NCBI RefSeq assembly: GCF_011250555.1
Contig: NZ_JAANMZ010000030.1
Location: 1-56,120 of the forward strand
Length of the DNA stretch: 56,120 nt
DNA from: Bacillus sp. MM2020_4
GTDB taxonomy: Bacteria > Bacillota > Bacilli > Bacillales > Cytobacillaceae
Direction: 5' to 3'
Shown: piece after piece, positions 45,615 to 55,479 of the stretch
Layout: the number at the start of each line of letters is the position of its first letter
Numbering within the stretch: the stretch's first letter is position 1
The notes under the pieces: model-generated
The model's database searches: none
The model's input: only the letters and a program-made list of their open reading frames with translations
Told to the model about the DNA's origin: nothing
Translations under genes and position numbers: made by a program

Positions 45615-47093
45615 TTGAATGTAGAGACAATTAAATATGAATGGTTTGGGAATATAAAGGGTGACATTCTTTCAGGTACAGTTGTAGCCCTTGCCCTGAT
45701 TCCAGAAGCGATTGCTTTTTCCATCATTGCGGGTGTAAATCCGATGGTCGGCTTATATGCGTCGTTTTGCATTGCCCTTGTAATTGCCTTTGTGGGCGGC
45801 AGACCTGCGATGATTTCTGCCGCTACCGGAGCAACCGCCCTATTAATGGGCGGTTTAGTGAAGGGCCACGGACTAGAATATTTATTAGCGGCTACCATCC
45901 TAACAGGGTTGATTCAAATGATCTTCGGATCACTGAAGGTAGCTCGTTTGATGAAATTCATTCCTCGTTCGGTCATGGTTGGCTTTGTCAATTCATTAGC
46001 TATTTTAATTTTTATGGCACAATTAACCCATTTTAAAGGTCAAACCTGGGTCATGTACGCCATGGTCGCAGGAGGATTAGCGATTATTTATCTGTTTCCA
46101 CGAATCACAAAAGCTGTTCCTTCGCCACTGGTCGCAATTATTGTCATTACCATCATTGCGGTAGTAACGGGTGCGCACGTCAATACGGTCGGCGATTTAG
46201 GGCAATTGAAACAAGCATTGCCTACGTTTTGGCTCCCTCACGTGCCATTTACACTCGAAACACTGCGTATCGTCTTTCCTTATTCACTTGGCATCGCTGT
46301 GGTTGGATTAATCGAGTCGCTGTTAACCGCGCAAATTGTCGATGATCTGACAGATACCACGAGTGATAAAAACAAAGAAGCACGGGGCCAGGGGATCGCC
46401 AACATGGTATCGGGATTATTTGGCGGAATGGCCGGTTGTGCCATGATTGGGCAATCTGGGATCAATGTGAAATCAGGTGGCCGTGGAAGACTTTCGACCT
46501 TTTGGGCTGCGGTATTTTTAATGATCCTGATTGTTTCTTTAAATAATGTTCTTGTTCGAATACCGATGGCTGCATTAGTAGCGGTCATGTTTATGGTTTG
46601 CATTGGAACGTTTGATTGGTCATCATTGAAAAAAGTGACCGTTATGCCGAAATCGGATACGGTGGTGATGATCGTTACCGTCATTACGGTCGTGGCAACA
46701 GATAATCTCTCGATTGGAGTGGTTTGCGGAGTTATCCTGAGTGCTATTTTCTTTGCCTCAAAGATTTCAAAAGTCACGATTAAAACGTTATCCCCAAAAG
46801 GGTCACATAGAAAAATTTATCAAGTATCAGGGCAGCTTTTCTTTGCTTCAGTCACAGACTTTGTCCATCACTTTAATTTTAAAGAAGACGTAACCGAAAT
46901 TGAAATTGATTTAACCCACGCCCACCTTTGGGACGACTCTGCCATCGGTGCGATCGATAAAGTAGTCATGAAATACCAGCAAAATGAAGTAAAGGTGAAT
47001 CTTATAGGGGTCAATCGGGAAAGCATGAAACTGCTTGAAAGACTTACCGTTCATAAAAATCCCGATGACCTTGAAAAGGTTTCAAGCTTCTAG
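45615..47093 (+). CDS. SulP-family anion transporter with STAS domain
   Basis: A 492-residue secondary transporter with about 12-14 membrane helices (to about residue 385) and a cytoplasmic STAS domain (about 400-490; [36 protein letters not shown]). The early segment [27 protein letters not shown] is the SulP signature. SulP proteins carry sulfate, bicarbonate or other anions; some group with sodium:bicarbonate transporters of the BicA type. TTG start chosen for GAGGTG 8 bases upstream; a TTG at 45612 is equally possible. Single-gene unit. Confidence 0.87.
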   Translation: MNVETIKYEWFGNIKGDILSGTVVALALIPEAIAFSIIAGVNPMVGLYASFCIALVIAFVGGRPAMISAATGATALLMGGLVKGHGLEYLLAATILTGLIQMIFGSLKVARLMKFIPRSVMVGFVNSLAILIFMAQLTHFKGQTWVMYAMVAGGLAIIYLFPRITKAVPSPLVAIIVITIIAVVTGAHVNTVGDLGQLKQALPTFWLPHVPFTLETLRIVFPYSLGIAVVGLIESLLTAQIVDDLTDTTSDKNKEARGQGIANMVSGLFGGMAGCAMIGQSGINVKSGGRGRLSTFWAAVFLMILIVSLNNVLVRIPMAALVAVMFMVCIGTFDWSSLKKVTVMPKSDTVVMIVTVITVVATDNLSIGVVCGVILSAIFFASKISKVTIKTLSPKGSHRKIYQVSGQLFFASVTDFVHHFNFKEDVTEIEIDLTHAHLWDDSAIGAIDKVVMKYQQNEVKVNLIGVNRESMKLLERLTVHKNPDDLEKVSSF

Positions 47094-47102
47094 AATGGAA
47101 GA

Positions 47103-47135
47103 AACACGCTGAATAAGATCAGCGTGTTTTTTTGA
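47103..47135 (+). terminator. Terminator after the SulP gene
   Basis: AACACGCTGA-ATAAGA-TCAGCGTGTT, a perfect 10-base stem, followed by TTTTTT. Confidence 0.88.
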
Positions 47136-47189
47136 ATCCGAAAAATAAGAATGTCGTCATCGGAGAAAAGTGTAAAGTAACATCTTTTA

Positions 47190-47560
47190 TCAAAGACTAT
47201 GAAGGACTAATCTTTGTTACAATCCACTAGATTTGGCCTTCATGTAGCCGATGATGGACTAATCTCTTTTGCAATCCACTAGATTTGGCCTTCATCAAGG
47301 CGATGATGGACTAATCCCTTTTGCAATCCACTAGATTTGGCCTTCATGTAGCCGATGAAGGACTAATCTCTTTTGCAGTCCACTAGATTTGGCCTTCATG
47401 TAGCCGATGAAGGACTAATCTCTTTTGCAGTCCACTAGATTTGGCCTTCATGTAGCCGATGAAGGACTAATCTCTTTTGCAGTCCACTAGATTTGGCCTT
47501 CATCAAGGCGATGAAGGACTAATCCCTTTTACAATCCACTAGATTTGTCCCTCATGAAGC
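47190..47560. repeat. 52-bp tandem hairpin array, seven units
   Basis: Units begin at 47202, 47254, 47306, 47358, 47410, 47462 and 47514, all 52 bases long, with a degenerate partial unit before the first. The core is AAGGACTAATCTCTTTTGCA then GTCCACTAGATTTGGCCTTC and a 12-base tail. Units 4 and 5 are identical; others differ at a few sites, including a GTAGCC/CAAGGC switch in the hairpin loop. Each unit junction forms GGCCTTCAT...ATGAAGGAC. It occupies most of the 595-base gap between the SulP gene and lutC. Confidence 0.9.
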
Positions 47561-47607
47561 TGGAAACTTTGGCGACTATGTCACACATGGCCAAAAGCGA
47601 CGAGTTA

Positions 47608-47667
47608 ATGGGGTTAGTCCCTCGTATACTAAAGCTTTTACGTGCCTGCCGAAGGACTGACCCCCAT
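47608..47667 (-). terminator. Possible terminator after lutC
   Basis: ATGGGGTTAGTCC pairs with GGACTGACCCCCAT over 13 positions with wobbles, around a 33-base loop. No U-run follows on the minus strand, so it is a weak terminator candidate or a repeat. It carries the GGGGTCAGTCC motif. Confidence 0.4.
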
Positions 47668-47688
47668 TTTCCTTCTAGAGCTGTCCTC

Positions 47689-48408
47689 TCACAAATCATC
47701 AATAACAATATAGGTCATGCGCATTGGACCGTGTACACCAACGACCAGGATCATTTCAATATCAGCTGAGTTGCTTGGCCCAGATATAAAGTTTATGCAT
47801 GATGGTACCTTTTCACCTTGCAAAATGCGTTTGCGAAGATCAACAGCCACCTGTGTCATCCTTGGTACAATGGTGCTCTTTGGTATTAAAATAATTGATT
47901 TTTCCGGCAAAAAGCTTACGGTGCGGCCATGATTTTTATGGCTTAAAAGGACAGCCGTGCCCGATTCAGCAAGTGTCTGCTCTGCAATGGTGATTCCGAT
48001 AGTAGCCGTTTCAGCAAGCGAGATGTTTTCACGGCCGATTGCCGGATCCCAGATGTGGACAGCTACCTGCTCTTTTGGCAGACGTTCAGTGAAAAGGTCG
48101 GATAATCCGTACTGTTGAACGCGCTCATCCTGCCAGGCGATGATCGGACCGCCGCCATATGATTGAATCGTCTCATAGACAGCTTCTTGCAAATCAGCGA
48201 GCGGGGTGACCTTACAGGTTGTATTGATCAATTTACATTGTTTCTGCAGAACTTCCAGAAGTTCGTCCTGTGTTTTATCCCTCAATACGTTATACTGCGG
48301 CGTGTATGCCCACTGTGGCCGTTCGATAGCTGACGGCACTGCACTGCGCTTCAGCTTCTGTGAAATTTTTCCGATAAATGCTTGACGATTTTGAATTTGG
48401 CCTGTCAT
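47689..48408 (-). CDS. lutC: L-lactate utilisation protein LutC
   Basis: A 239-residue LUD-domain protein, the third subunit of the LutABC L-lactate oxidase complex that feeds lactate electrons to the membrane chain. Typical parts are [22 protein letters not shown] (split over residues about 135-160), [21 protein letters not shown] and [11 protein letters not shown] near the end. Its ATG overlaps the lutB stop (ATGA). It is the last gene of the operon. The annotated start keeps the full N-terminus typical of LutC. Confidence 0.92.
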   Translation of the reverse strand: MTGQIQNRQAFIGKISQKLKRSAVPSAIERPQWAYTPQYNVLRDKTQDELLEVLQKQCKLINTTCKVTPLADLQEAVYETIQSYGGGPIIAWQDERVQQYGLSDLFTERLPKEQVAVHIWDPAIGRENISLAETATIGITIAEQTLAESGTAVLLSHKNHGRTVSFLPEKSIILIPKSTIVPRMTQVAVDLRKRILQGEKVPSCINFISGPSNSADIEMILVVGVHGPMRMTYIVIDDL

Positions 48409-49832
48409 GATCCGTTTCCTCCCTTCGATCTGTTTTCAAACCAGTCGCGGAAACGCTCTTTATTTGGTGCAGGGAACTCGCGTGCTTCCATCCAATTTTT
48501 CAGCGGGCCTACTCCTTTGGAAATGTGGCTGTCTTTAATAATGGGCCTTAATGCTTTTGAAGCTATTTTTGAACCCATGTTATACAGGCCGGATGAAGAC
48601 GAACCCATTCCAAAAATGGACATGAGGAAGCGTTCGGATAATGGAGTGCGGCCTTCTTTTTCAACAATGACTTGACGATGTTGATGAAGCAATTCATGCA
48701 GCGGAATTTTCACCGGACAGACGTCGGTACATGCTCCGCAAAGTGTTGATGCGAAAGGCAATTCTTTATAGTCATCATACCCTCCAAGCAGCGGAGAAAG
48801 CACCGCTCCCACCGGGCCAGAATAAATCGAACCGTAGGAGTGGCCGCCCACATGGCGGTATACAGGACAAACATTAGCACAAGCACCACAGCGGATACAT
48901 TGTAAAATCGATTGAAACTCGGTCCCTACTATTTCAGAACGTCCATTATCAACAATAACTAAATGAAATTCCTCAGGGCCATCGATTTCATCCTCATGAC
49001 GAGGACCGCTTAGCACGGTAACGTAGCTAGGCAATTTTTGTCCGACGGCACTTCTAGTCAGCATGTTAACAAGCACTTCTAGCTCCTCAAAGGTCGGTAC
49101 GAGACGCTCCATCCCCATCACGGTAATTTGTGTTGGTGGAAGAGAGGTTGAAAGATCCGCATTCCCTTCATTTGTTACGATACACACGGATCCTGTTTCA
49201 GCAACGGCAAAATTGCACCCTGTAATGCCGATATCAGCTGTTAAATAATCATTCCGCAGCATTTTACGCGCATGCTTTGTCAAATCCTCAGGCCGCGATG
49301 TACCTTCATAGCCATGATGATGGTGAAAGCTTTCCTGCACTTGTTCTTTATTGCGATGCAATGCAGGTGCGACAATATGTGAGGGAAGATCGTTATCAAG
49401 CTGTAAAATATATTCTCCTAAATCGGTTTCCACCACGTCGATGCCGTTTGCCAATAAATGATGGTTGAGATCAATCTCTTCTGTTACCATCGACTTTGAC
49501 TTGACTATCTTTTTAGCACCTTTTTGCTTAGCTACACTAAGAATATAGTCACGCGCTTCCTCAGCAGTTGAAGCAAAGTACACATATCCCCCAAGCTTGG
49601 CAACATTGTCGCTCAGCTGTGTCAGATAGTAATCAAGATTCTCAAGAACATGCCGGCGAATCTGCTCTCCTAGTAAGCGCCATGTTTCCCAGTCGCCCAA
49701 TTCATCTACAGCTTTCAATCTATTAACCTCTAAACGATCCTGTGCACCTGATACAGCTCCGCGCATGAAAGTATTTTGTATGCCTTCGTCAACACGGCTC
49801 TTAAATGGCTCACTACCTACTTTCATTGGCAT
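48405..49832 (-). CDS. lutB: L-lactate utilisation iron-sulfur protein LutB
   Basis: A 475-residue LUD-ferredoxin fusion. The N-terminal LUD domain (about 60-300) precedes two [4Fe-4S] cluster motifs: C312, C315, C318, C322 in [11 protein letters not shown], and C365, C368, C372 in CGACTDVC, and a C-terminal helical part follows. It passes electrons from lactate through the complex. AGAGGTGAA precedes the ATG. It sits between lutA and lutC with 1-base and 4-base junctions, so the subunits are co-translated. Confidence 0.93.
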   Translation of the reverse strand: MPMKVGSEPFKSRVDEGIQNTFMRGAVSGAQDRLEVNRLKAVDELGDWETWRLLGEQIRRHVLENLDYYLTQLSDNVAKLGGYVYFASTAEEARDYILSVAKQKGAKKIVKSKSMVTEEIDLNHHLLANGIDVVETDLGEYILQLDNDLPSHIVAPALHRNKEQVQESFHHHHGYEGTSRPEDLTKHARKMLRNDYLTADIGITGCNFAVAETGSVCIVTNEGNADLSTSLPPTQITVMGMERLVPTFEELEVLVNMLTRSAVGQKLPSYVTVLSGPRHEDEIDGPEEFHLVIVDNGRSEIVGTEFQSILQCIRCGACANVCPVYRHVGGHSYGSIYSGPVGAVLSPLLGGYDDYKELPFASTLCGACTDVCPVKIPLHELLHQHRQVIVEKEGRTPLSERFLMSIFGMGSSSSGLYNMGSKIASKALRPIIKDSHISKGVGPLKNWMEAREFPAPNKERFRDWFENRSKGGNGS

Positions 49833-49833
49833 A

Positions 49834-50571
49834 TTAATTCACCTCTATCTTACGTTTATTTAAGATTTCAGCAATATGCAGAACTTCCACTTTTGCCCCT
49901 ACGCGTTCTGCCCGTCCGCGAATATTCATAAGGCAACCTTCATCCGCTCCAATTAAATATTCTGCGCCTGTTTCAATAATATGCTGAACCTTTTCATCCA
50001 CCATTTGTTCAGAAATCTGTTCCATTTTTACAGAAAAGGTTCCACCAAAGCCGCAGCAAGTGTCCTTATTTGGCAGTTGTGTGTATTTTAAGCCGCGCAC
50101 ATTCGATAAAAGGGTCAGTGGAGCGCTTTTCACGCCAAACAAACGCGTCATATGGCATGACATATGATAGGTTACATCCCCTTCAAAAACAGCACCGACA
50201 TCCTCTACTTGAAGGACATCAACGATAAATTGCGTGAGTTCATAGGTCTTATCAGCGACCTTTTTGGCTCGGGGTTCCCAGATTGGATCTCCCTGAAATA
50301 CATCCGGGTATTTTTTAAACATATAGGCACAAGAACCCGAAGGACTGACAATATATTCAGCATTCTCAAAGACTTCTATCATATGCTTCATTGCCTCTTT
50401 TGAGTCTTTCACATAGCCAGAATTATAGGCTGGTTGTCCGCAGCAAATTTGTCCCTTCGGAAATTCCACCTCACAGCCGAGATATTCCAATAATTCAACC
50501 GTAGACTTCCCAACATCTGTACGGAACATATCCACTAAACAGGTGGCAAAAAGGGCTACTTTCATATTCAT
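49834..50571 (-). CDS. lutA: L-lactate utilisation protein LutA (CCG-domain)
   Basis: A 245-residue protein with two cysteine-rich CCG domains: ICCGQP at residues 42-47 and TCCGFGG at 171-177, as in heterodisulfide-reductase/glycolate-oxidase-type subunits. It is the first gene of lutABC, which oxidises L-lactate to pyruvate and in B. subtilis supports growth on lactate and biofilm formation. TGGAG lies 5 bases before the ATG at 50571. The gap to the divergent binding-protein gene at 50785 holds both promoters; no LutR gene is in view. Confidence 0.92.
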   Translation of the reverse strand: MNMKVALFATCLVDMFRTDVGKSTVELLEYLGCEVEFPKGQICCGQPAYNSGYVKDSKEAMKHMIEVFENAEYIVSPSGSCAYMFKKYPDVFQGDPIWEPRAKKVADKTYELTQFIVDVLQVEDVGAVFEGDVTYHMSCHMTRLFGVKSAPLTLLSNVRGLKYTQLPNKDTCCGFGGTFSVKMEQISEQMVDEKVQHIIETGAEYLIGADEGCLMNIRGRAERVGAKVEVLHIAEILNKRKIEVN

Positions 50572-50784
50572 TCAACTCCATTTACATTTACTAAGAAAAA
50601 ACGCGGGTGCCACTAGAACACTTGTCCTAAACTATTCTCGAAATGATAACGTATATCTTGATAGTATAAAGAAAATTCCGATAATTAACAACAAATATAT
50701 AGTTGCTGTTGAAAGGTGTTTACATTATTTGAATATTATTATTTAATAGATAATATAGAATTTTCTAAAAAGGGGGAGATAGAA

Positions 50785-51942
50785 ATGAAAAGGTATCTTA
50801 ATAAAGGATTTCTACTAATGGCTGTTCTATTGCTTTTGGCTTTAACAGCATGCAGCGGCAATAGTTCTGAGAAAACAAGTAAGATCAATTCGGCTAAAGG
50901 AGATACGGTCAGTGCGAAACTTGGCGTAATCTCCTATATTACCGGCCCTGGTGCTGCTTATGGTGAAGCGATTACCAATGGTTTGAAACTGGCTCAGAAG
51001 GAAATTAATGCAAAAGGCGATGTCAAAATTGACCTTGTGATTGAAGACTCAGCTGGTAAACAAGAGCAAGCCTTATCTGCCGCTCAAAAGGTCATGAGTG
51101 ACGATGACATTGTTGGCTTAATCGGGCCAACTTTAAGTACTGAAATGAACGTTGTAGGTCCTGAAGCAGATATGAATGGTATTCCGATTATGGGTACGTC
51201 CACAACAGCTGAAGGAATTCCACAGATTGGCGATTATGTTTTCAGAAACTCTTTACCAGAAGCACTGGCTATTCCGGCAGCACTCAAAAAGGCGGTTGAT
51301 AAAAACAGTGCAAAGAAAGTTGCCATCCTTTATGGGAACGATGATGTGTTTACAAAATCCGGATTTGATACGATGAAAAAAGCAGCAGAAGACTTGGGGC
51401 TTGACATCTTAACGATTGAAACGTTCCAAAAAGGTCAGTCAGACTACAACGCCCAATTAACCAAAATCAAAGGGCTTAAGCCGGATCTGATTCTTTGTTC
51501 CGCATTATACAATGAAGGCGCGGTTATCATGGATCAAGCAAGAAAAGCTGGACTTGATGTACCGTTCGTAGGCGGAAATGGATTTAACTCGCCGCAGGTA
51601 ATTGATATTGCCGGACAAGCTGCCGATGGATTAATTGTTGCGACACCTTGGTTTGCCGACAAACCAGATCAAAAGGTACAAGATTTTGTAAAGAAATTTG
51701 ATGCTGAATATGGGAAAAAGCCAGACCAATTTGCTGCACAAGCTTACGATGCACTATATATTTATGCGGAAGCATTAAAAAATGCCGGCGAAGCTGACCG
51801 CGATGCACTTCGCGATGCGCTTGCCGAAATCAAAGACTTCCCTGGCATTCTTGGTAACTTCTCGTTTGATAAAGACGGTGATGTTGTCATGGAACCAACC
51901 GTTCTGATGATCAAAGATGGGAAATTCCAATTGTTTGAATAA
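50785..51942 (+). CDS. Branched-chain amino-acid-type ABC solute-binding lipoprotein (LivJ/K)
   Basis: A 385-residue extracellular receptor of the Peripla_BP_6 type. The signal MKRYLNKGF...LLLLALTAC ends in a lipobox with the cysteine at about residue 25. AKLGVISYITGPGAAYGEAITNGLKLAQKEIN is split by the usual first beta strand, and GPTLSTEMNVVGPEAD holds the typical ligand-pocket serine/threonine. The ATG at 50785 follows AAAGGGGGAG. Ligand may be leucine, isoleucine or valine, or another amide or urea; sequence does not decide. It is the first gene of the liv operon. Confidence 0.88.
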   Translation: MKRYLNKGFLLMAVLLLLALTACSGNSSEKTSKINSAKGDTVSAKLGVISYITGPGAAYGEAITNGLKLAQKEINAKGDVKIDLVIEDSAGKQEQALSAAQKVMSDDDIVGLIGPTLSTEMNVVGPEADMNGIPIMGTSTTAEGIPQIGDYVFRNSLPEALAIPAALKKAVDKNSAKKVAILYGNDDVFTKSGFDTMKKAAEDLGLDILTIETFQKGQSDYNAQLTKIKGLKPDLILCSALYNEGAVIMDQARKAGLDVPFVGGNGFNSPQVIDIAGQAADGLIVATPWFADKPDQKVQDFVKKFDAEYGKKPDQFAAQAYDALYIYAEALKNAGEADRDALRDALAEIKDFPGILGNFSFDKDGDVVMEPTVLMIKDGKFQLFE

Positions 51943-51961
51943 AAAATAGGCTGAACATGGA

Positions 51962-51982
51962 AGGGCACTTTAATAGTGCCCT
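51962..51982 (+). terminator. Attenuator hairpin between the binding protein and permease genes
   Basis: AGGGCACT pairs with AGTGCCCT around TTAAT, 20 bases after the binding-protein stop. It lacks a long U-run, so it probably only stabilises or partly ends the upstream message. Confidence 0.55.
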
Positions 51983-52024
51983 CCTTACATTACTATAACC
52001 TGTTCTTGATGTAGCAGGAAATCG

Positions 52025-52036
52025 AAGAACCGTCCC
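52025..52036. repeat. AAGAACCGTCCC dispersed element
   Basis: The same motif is at 283-295 (AAGAACCGTCCCC) and, inverted, at 55400-55412 (GGGGACGGTTCTT), with a variant at 42361. I recall this short element as common in Bacillus and related genomes. Confidence 0.6.
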
Positions 52037-52083
52037 TATGCAAATCATGACGGGAAAATTTTTTAGTTAAAGGGTGAGATGAA

Positions 52084-52968
52084 TTGCTGTTGGAGCAATT
52101 AATAAACGGAATAACACTTGGAAGCATTTATGCCATCGTTGCCCTTGGATTTACACTTGTTTTTGGAGTTCTGGGCATCATTAATATGGCACATGGCGAA
52201 ATCTTTATGATTGGCGCTTTTATCGGCGTCGTGGTAACGGGTACATTGGGCTTACCCATTTGGATGGCATTTCTTGCCGCCATCATTGTCACTGCTGTTT
52301 TAGGGTATTTGCTTGAGCAATTTGCATTAAGACCGCTGCGCGGCAAAAAGGGTGTCTCCCATCTTGCCCCATTAATCAGCACCATTGGGGTATCGATTTT
52401 TCTAGAAAATCTATCACACCATTTATTCGGTGCCGGAAACCATCCTTTTAAAAATGCCTTTGCCGAAGTTCATTTTACAATCGGTTCCATCACCATATAC
52501 GTAGTGCAAATCGTGATTTTTGTGATTTCAGTGATGTTAATGATGGCCCTTTCCTATTGGCTTTCCAAAACAAGAGCGGGGAAAGCGCTCCGTGCGACTG
52601 CGGAGAACTTAGACACTGCCAGTATCCTTGGTGTCAATACAAAACAGATCATTACCTTAACCGTTGTGATGGCCTCCGCTATGGGGGGAATTGCTGGCAT
52701 CCTGGTTGGAATGGCATTTAACTCGGTGAATCCGCAGATGGGCTTATCCATCGGGCTAAAGGGGCTTGCCATTATCATCTTGGGCGGAATGGGCAGTGTG
52801 AAAGGCGCAATGGCGGGAGGATTAATTCTTGGTTTAGCGGAAACACTCATGGTTGCCTATGGAGATTCGGGTTATCGAGATGCTATTGCCTTCCTCGCAA
52901 TCATCGTGATCCTTTTAGTACGGCCGCAGGGATTATTTGGCCAAAAGACATCAGAGGGAAGGCCGTGA
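52084..52968 (+). CDS. livH: Branched-chain amino-acid ABC transporter permease LivH
   Basis: A 294-residue permease with about eight predicted helices. LINGITLGSIYAIVALGFTLVFGVLGIINMAHGE is split over residues 5-38 and is the LivH hallmark. GLKGLAIIILGGMGSVKGAMAGG is the second. TTG start; GGGTGAGAT precedes it at a usual distance. It pairs with LivM 4 bases after its stop. Confidence 0.9.
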   Translation: MLLEQLINGITLGSIYAIVALGFTLVFGVLGIINMAHGEIFMIGAFIGVVVTGTLGLPIWMAFLAAIIVTAVLGYLLEQFALRPLRGKKGVSHLAPLISTIGVSIFLENLSHHLFGAGNHPFKNAFAEVHFTIGSITIYVVQIVIFVISVMLMMALSYWLSKTRAGKALRATAENLDTASILGVNTKQIITLTVVMASAMGGIAGILVGMAFNSVNPQMGLSIGLKGLAIIILGGMGSVKGAMAGGLILGLAETLMVAYGDSGYRDAIAFLAIIVILLVRPQGLFGQKTSEGRP

Positions 52969-52972
52969 TGAT

Positions 52973-53944
52973 ATGCTTGGAGATTTTATAAATCCATACT
53001 ACCTTCAAGTTGGATCTTTTATCATGATTAACATTATTCTAGGCTTAAGTATTTATATTACCCTATCTTCCGGACAGCTTTCGCTAGGGTCTGCCGGGTT
53101 TATGGGAATTGGCGCCTACACATCAGCGATACTCACCATTAACTATGATTTGCCGATTGCCGCTGGCATCATTGCAGGGGCAGTAGTTGCCGGGCTGATC
53201 GGTATTCTCATCGGTATTCCCTCCCTTAGGCTAACGGGGGTTTATCTAGCCATTGCAACACTTGGATTCGGGGAAGTCATAAGGGTATTCCTCATCAATT
53301 GGGAGTCGGTTACCAAAGGGGCAGTCGGTCTTTCAGGTATCCCCCAAATTGGTAGAGAATTGCTTAAGTTTTCTAGGGATGCTGGATTCAGTCCCCTTTC
53401 AATCGGTCTAAGAAACAATCAATTTGTTTATTTAATGGTCCTGATTCTATTGATACTTATTACTATTTTTCTCATCTGGTTCTTGATTAGACTAAACAAA
53501 TCTCGTGTCGGCCGGGCTTTTGCAGCTATCAAAATGGATGAAAAAGCAGCCGAGGCAATGGGAATTAATATCACGTATTACAAAGTTTTATCTTTTGCGC
53601 AAGGTGCCGTTTTCGCAGGCTTTGCAGGGGCATTATTTGCCCATATCATGGGATATATCAGTCCGGCTGATTTCTCTTATCATCGCGCAGTTGATATTCT
53701 TATTTTTGCGGTATTCGGTGGAAGTGATGTCATCTGGGGCTCTATTTTCGGAGCAACCTTTATGACTTTGATGCCAGAGGTCCTACGATTTATCAGCGAA
53801 TATCGTTATATGATTTACGGGGTTGTTTTAGTATTAATGATGGCCTTCCGCCCGCAGGGAATTATTGATGTTCCCCTTCTACAGAAGTTGCAGCTGCGAA
53901 AAAGGAGGAGTAACCATGGTTCTAAACATTCAAAACATCTCTAA
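52973..53944 (+). CDS. livM: Branched-chain amino-acid ABC transporter permease LivM
   Basis: A 323-residue permease with about ten predicted helices. LSSGQLSLGSAGFMGIGAYTSA and TGVYLAIATLGFGEVIRV are the LivM signatures, with GRAFAAIKMDEKAAEAMGI in the cytoplasmic loop contacting the ATPase. The ATG at 52973 was chosen over the longer frame, which runs through the LivH end. It overlaps livG by 29 bases. Confidence 0.9.
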   Translation: MLGDFINPYYLQVGSFIMINIILGLSIYITLSSGQLSLGSAGFMGIGAYTSAILTINYDLPIAAGIIAGAVVAGLIGILIGIPSLRLTGVYLAIATLGFGEVIRVFLINWESVTKGAVGLSGIPQIGRELLKFSRDAGFSPLSIGLRNNQFVYLMVLILLILITIFLIWFLIRLNKSRVGRAFAAIKMDEKAAEAMGINITYYKVLSFAQGAVFAGFAGALFAHIMGYISPADFSYHRAVDILIFAVFGGSDVIWGSIFGATFMTLMPEVLRFISEYRYMIYGVVLVLMMAFRPQGIIDVPLLQKLQLRKRRSNHGSKHSKHL

Positions 53945-54689
53945 GAATTTCGGCGGCATCTCTGCTTTAACCGATGTTTCTTTTTCCATCAAGGAAGGAG
54001 AAATCTATGGGCTGATCGGCCCAAACGGAGCGGGAAAAACGACCATGTTTAATATGATTACCAATATGTTCCCACCGACATCGGGTGAAATTACCTTTTT
54101 GGATGAACAAATTACCGGTCTTAAACCGTATAAGATTACCAATAAGGGCATCTGCCGAACCTTTCAAAACATTCGCCTTTTCTCACAAATGACAGCTATG
54201 GAAAATGTATTGGTCGGCGGGCATTCCCGTAGCAAATCTGGCGTTTTTAGCGGGGTCTTTGGGACAAAATCACAGCGTACAGAAGAAGAAAGATTACGTG
54301 TAAAGGCAATGGAACTTCTAGAATTAGTGGGCTTATCTGAATACGAAGAGACAATTTCTGAAAACTTAGCTTACGGGCAGCAAAGAAGGCTGGAAATTGC
54401 ACGAGCTTTAGCCAGTGACCCTAAACTATTATTATTAGATGAACCCGCCGCCGGGATGAATGAATCCGAAACCGATGAATTGTTTTTTTTAATTAAGAAG
54501 GTTCAAGAACGAGGCATTACCACCCTATTAATTGAACATGACATGCCACTTGTCATGAAGCTGTGTGATAAAATGACCGTTTTAAACTTTGGTAGAAAAT
54601 TGGCTGAGGGCACGCCTGAAGAAATTCAAAACAACCAGATGGTTATTGAAGCCTACCTCGGTTCAGAGGGGGATGAGGAGATTGCTTAA
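53916..54689 (+). CDS. livG: Branched-chain amino-acid ABC transporter ATPase LivG
   Basis: A 257-residue ATPase. Walker A GPNGAGKTT lies at residues about 34-42. ENLAYGQQRRLEIARAL is the LivG-type signature (YGQQR replacing LSGGQ), and LLLLDEPAAGMN is Walker B. The ATG at 53916 follows AAGGAGGAG. The stop overlaps the start of livF. Confidence 0.92.
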   Translation: MVLNIQNISKNFGGISALTDVSFSIKEGEIYGLIGPNGAGKTTMFNMITNMFPPTSGEITFLDEQITGLKPYKITNKGICRTFQNIRLFSQMTAMENVLVGGHSRSKSGVFSGVFGTKSQRTEEERLRVKAMELLELVGLSEYEETISENLAYGQQRRLEIARALASDPKLLLLDEPAAGMNESETDELFFLIKKVQERGITTLLIEHDMPLVMKLCDKMTVLNFGRKLAEGTPEEIQNNQMVIEAYLGSEGDEEIA

Positions 54690-55395
54690 AGTTTCTGGAA
54701 TCGAGACCTTTTACGGAAAAATCCAGGCGCTAAAAGGGGTCAGCCTTGAAGTGGAACAAGGGAAAATTGTGGCCATTCTCGGTGCAAACGGGGCCGGTAA
54801 AACGACTACCATGAAAACGATCGCTGGGTTGCTGAAGCCTAAAAACGGTTCCGTCGAATTTTTAGGGGAAAATATAACTGGGCTTAGGCCGGACCAGCTT
54901 GTGCAAAGAGGAGTCTCTTTAGTTCCGGAAGGCCGGGCGATTTTATCAGGCATGACGGTGTTGGAGAACCTGGAAATGGGTGCTTACCAGCGTAACGATA
55001 AGGAAATTGGAAAGGATATCGAAGCGGTGATGGAGAGGTTTCCGATCTTGCGGGAAAGGAAAGCTCAGCTTGGCGGCACGCTTTCAGGAGGACAGCAGCA
55101 AATGCTTGCGATTGCTCGGGCATTGCTGTCAAAGCCTAAACTGCTGCTGCTTGACGAGCCTTCGATGGGACTCGCTCCTTTGATTGTCGCGGATATCTTT
55201 AAGATTATTAAAGAAATTAGGGATGCTGGAACCACGGTGCTTGTCGTTGAACAAAATGCGAAGCAGGCGTTGAAGACCGCTGATTATGGCTACGTACTAG
55301 AGACCGGAAAAGTCATTATCCATGGCCCGGCACAGAATTTATTAGAAGACCCAAAAATTGTGGAAGCATATCTTGGAAGGAAATCTGGTGCCTGA
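54673..55395 (+). CDS. livF: Branched-chain amino-acid ABC transporter ATPase LivF
   Basis: A 240-residue ATPase. Walker A GANGAGKTTTMK, signature LSGGQQQM, Walker B LLLLDEPSMGLAP, and the VEAYLG ending are typical of LivF. The ATG at 54673 is preceded directly by GAGGGGG with little spacing, so re-initiation after livG is likely; it overlaps livG by 17 bases. It is the last gene of the operon. Confidence 0.9.
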   Translation: MRRLLKVSGIETFYGKIQALKGVSLEVEQGKIVAILGANGAGKTTTMKTIAGLLKPKNGSVEFLGENITGLRPDQLVQRGVSLVPEGRAILSGMTVLENLEMGAYQRNDKEIGKDIEAVMERFPILRERKAQLGGTLSGGQQQMLAIARALLSKPKLLLLDEPSMGLAPLIVADIFKIIKEIRDAGTTVLVVEQNAKQALKTADYGYVLETGKVIIHGPAQNLLEDPKIVEAYLGRKSGA

Positions 55396-55399
55396 AGCA

Positions 55400-55412
55400 G
55401 GGGACGGTTCTT
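55400..55412. repeat. GGGGACGGTTCTT dispersed element
   Basis: Inverted copy of the element at 283-295 and 52025-52036, starting 5 bases after the livF stop. Confidence 0.6.
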
Positions 55413-55434
55413 CCACTTCACTTCGGGTAACGGC

Positions 55435-55476
55435 ACAAAAAAATGAGCGGGAACAAAAAGTTCCGCTCATTTTTTG
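55435..55476. terminator. Bidirectional terminator between livF and DoxX copy 2
   Basis: AAAAAATGAGCG(G)GAAC and GTTCCGCTCATTTTTT pair with one bulged G around AAAAA. It has U-runs on both strands and lies between convergent genes. Confidence 0.88.
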
Positions 55477-55479
55477 TCA

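Noticed and set aside
46280..46777. 165-codon minus-strand frame inside the SulP gene
   Set aside because: Low-complexity Thr/Ile-rich shadow of membrane helices; the plus-strand protein has a full SulP and STAS layout.
47190..47560. Tandem array as a CRISPR
   Set aside because: The whole 52-bp unit repeats with no unique spacers, and there are no cas genes in the window.
47545..47769. 74-codon plus-strand frame before lutC
   Set aside because: It starts in the last satellite unit and ends antisense to lutC; no ribosome binding site or family features.
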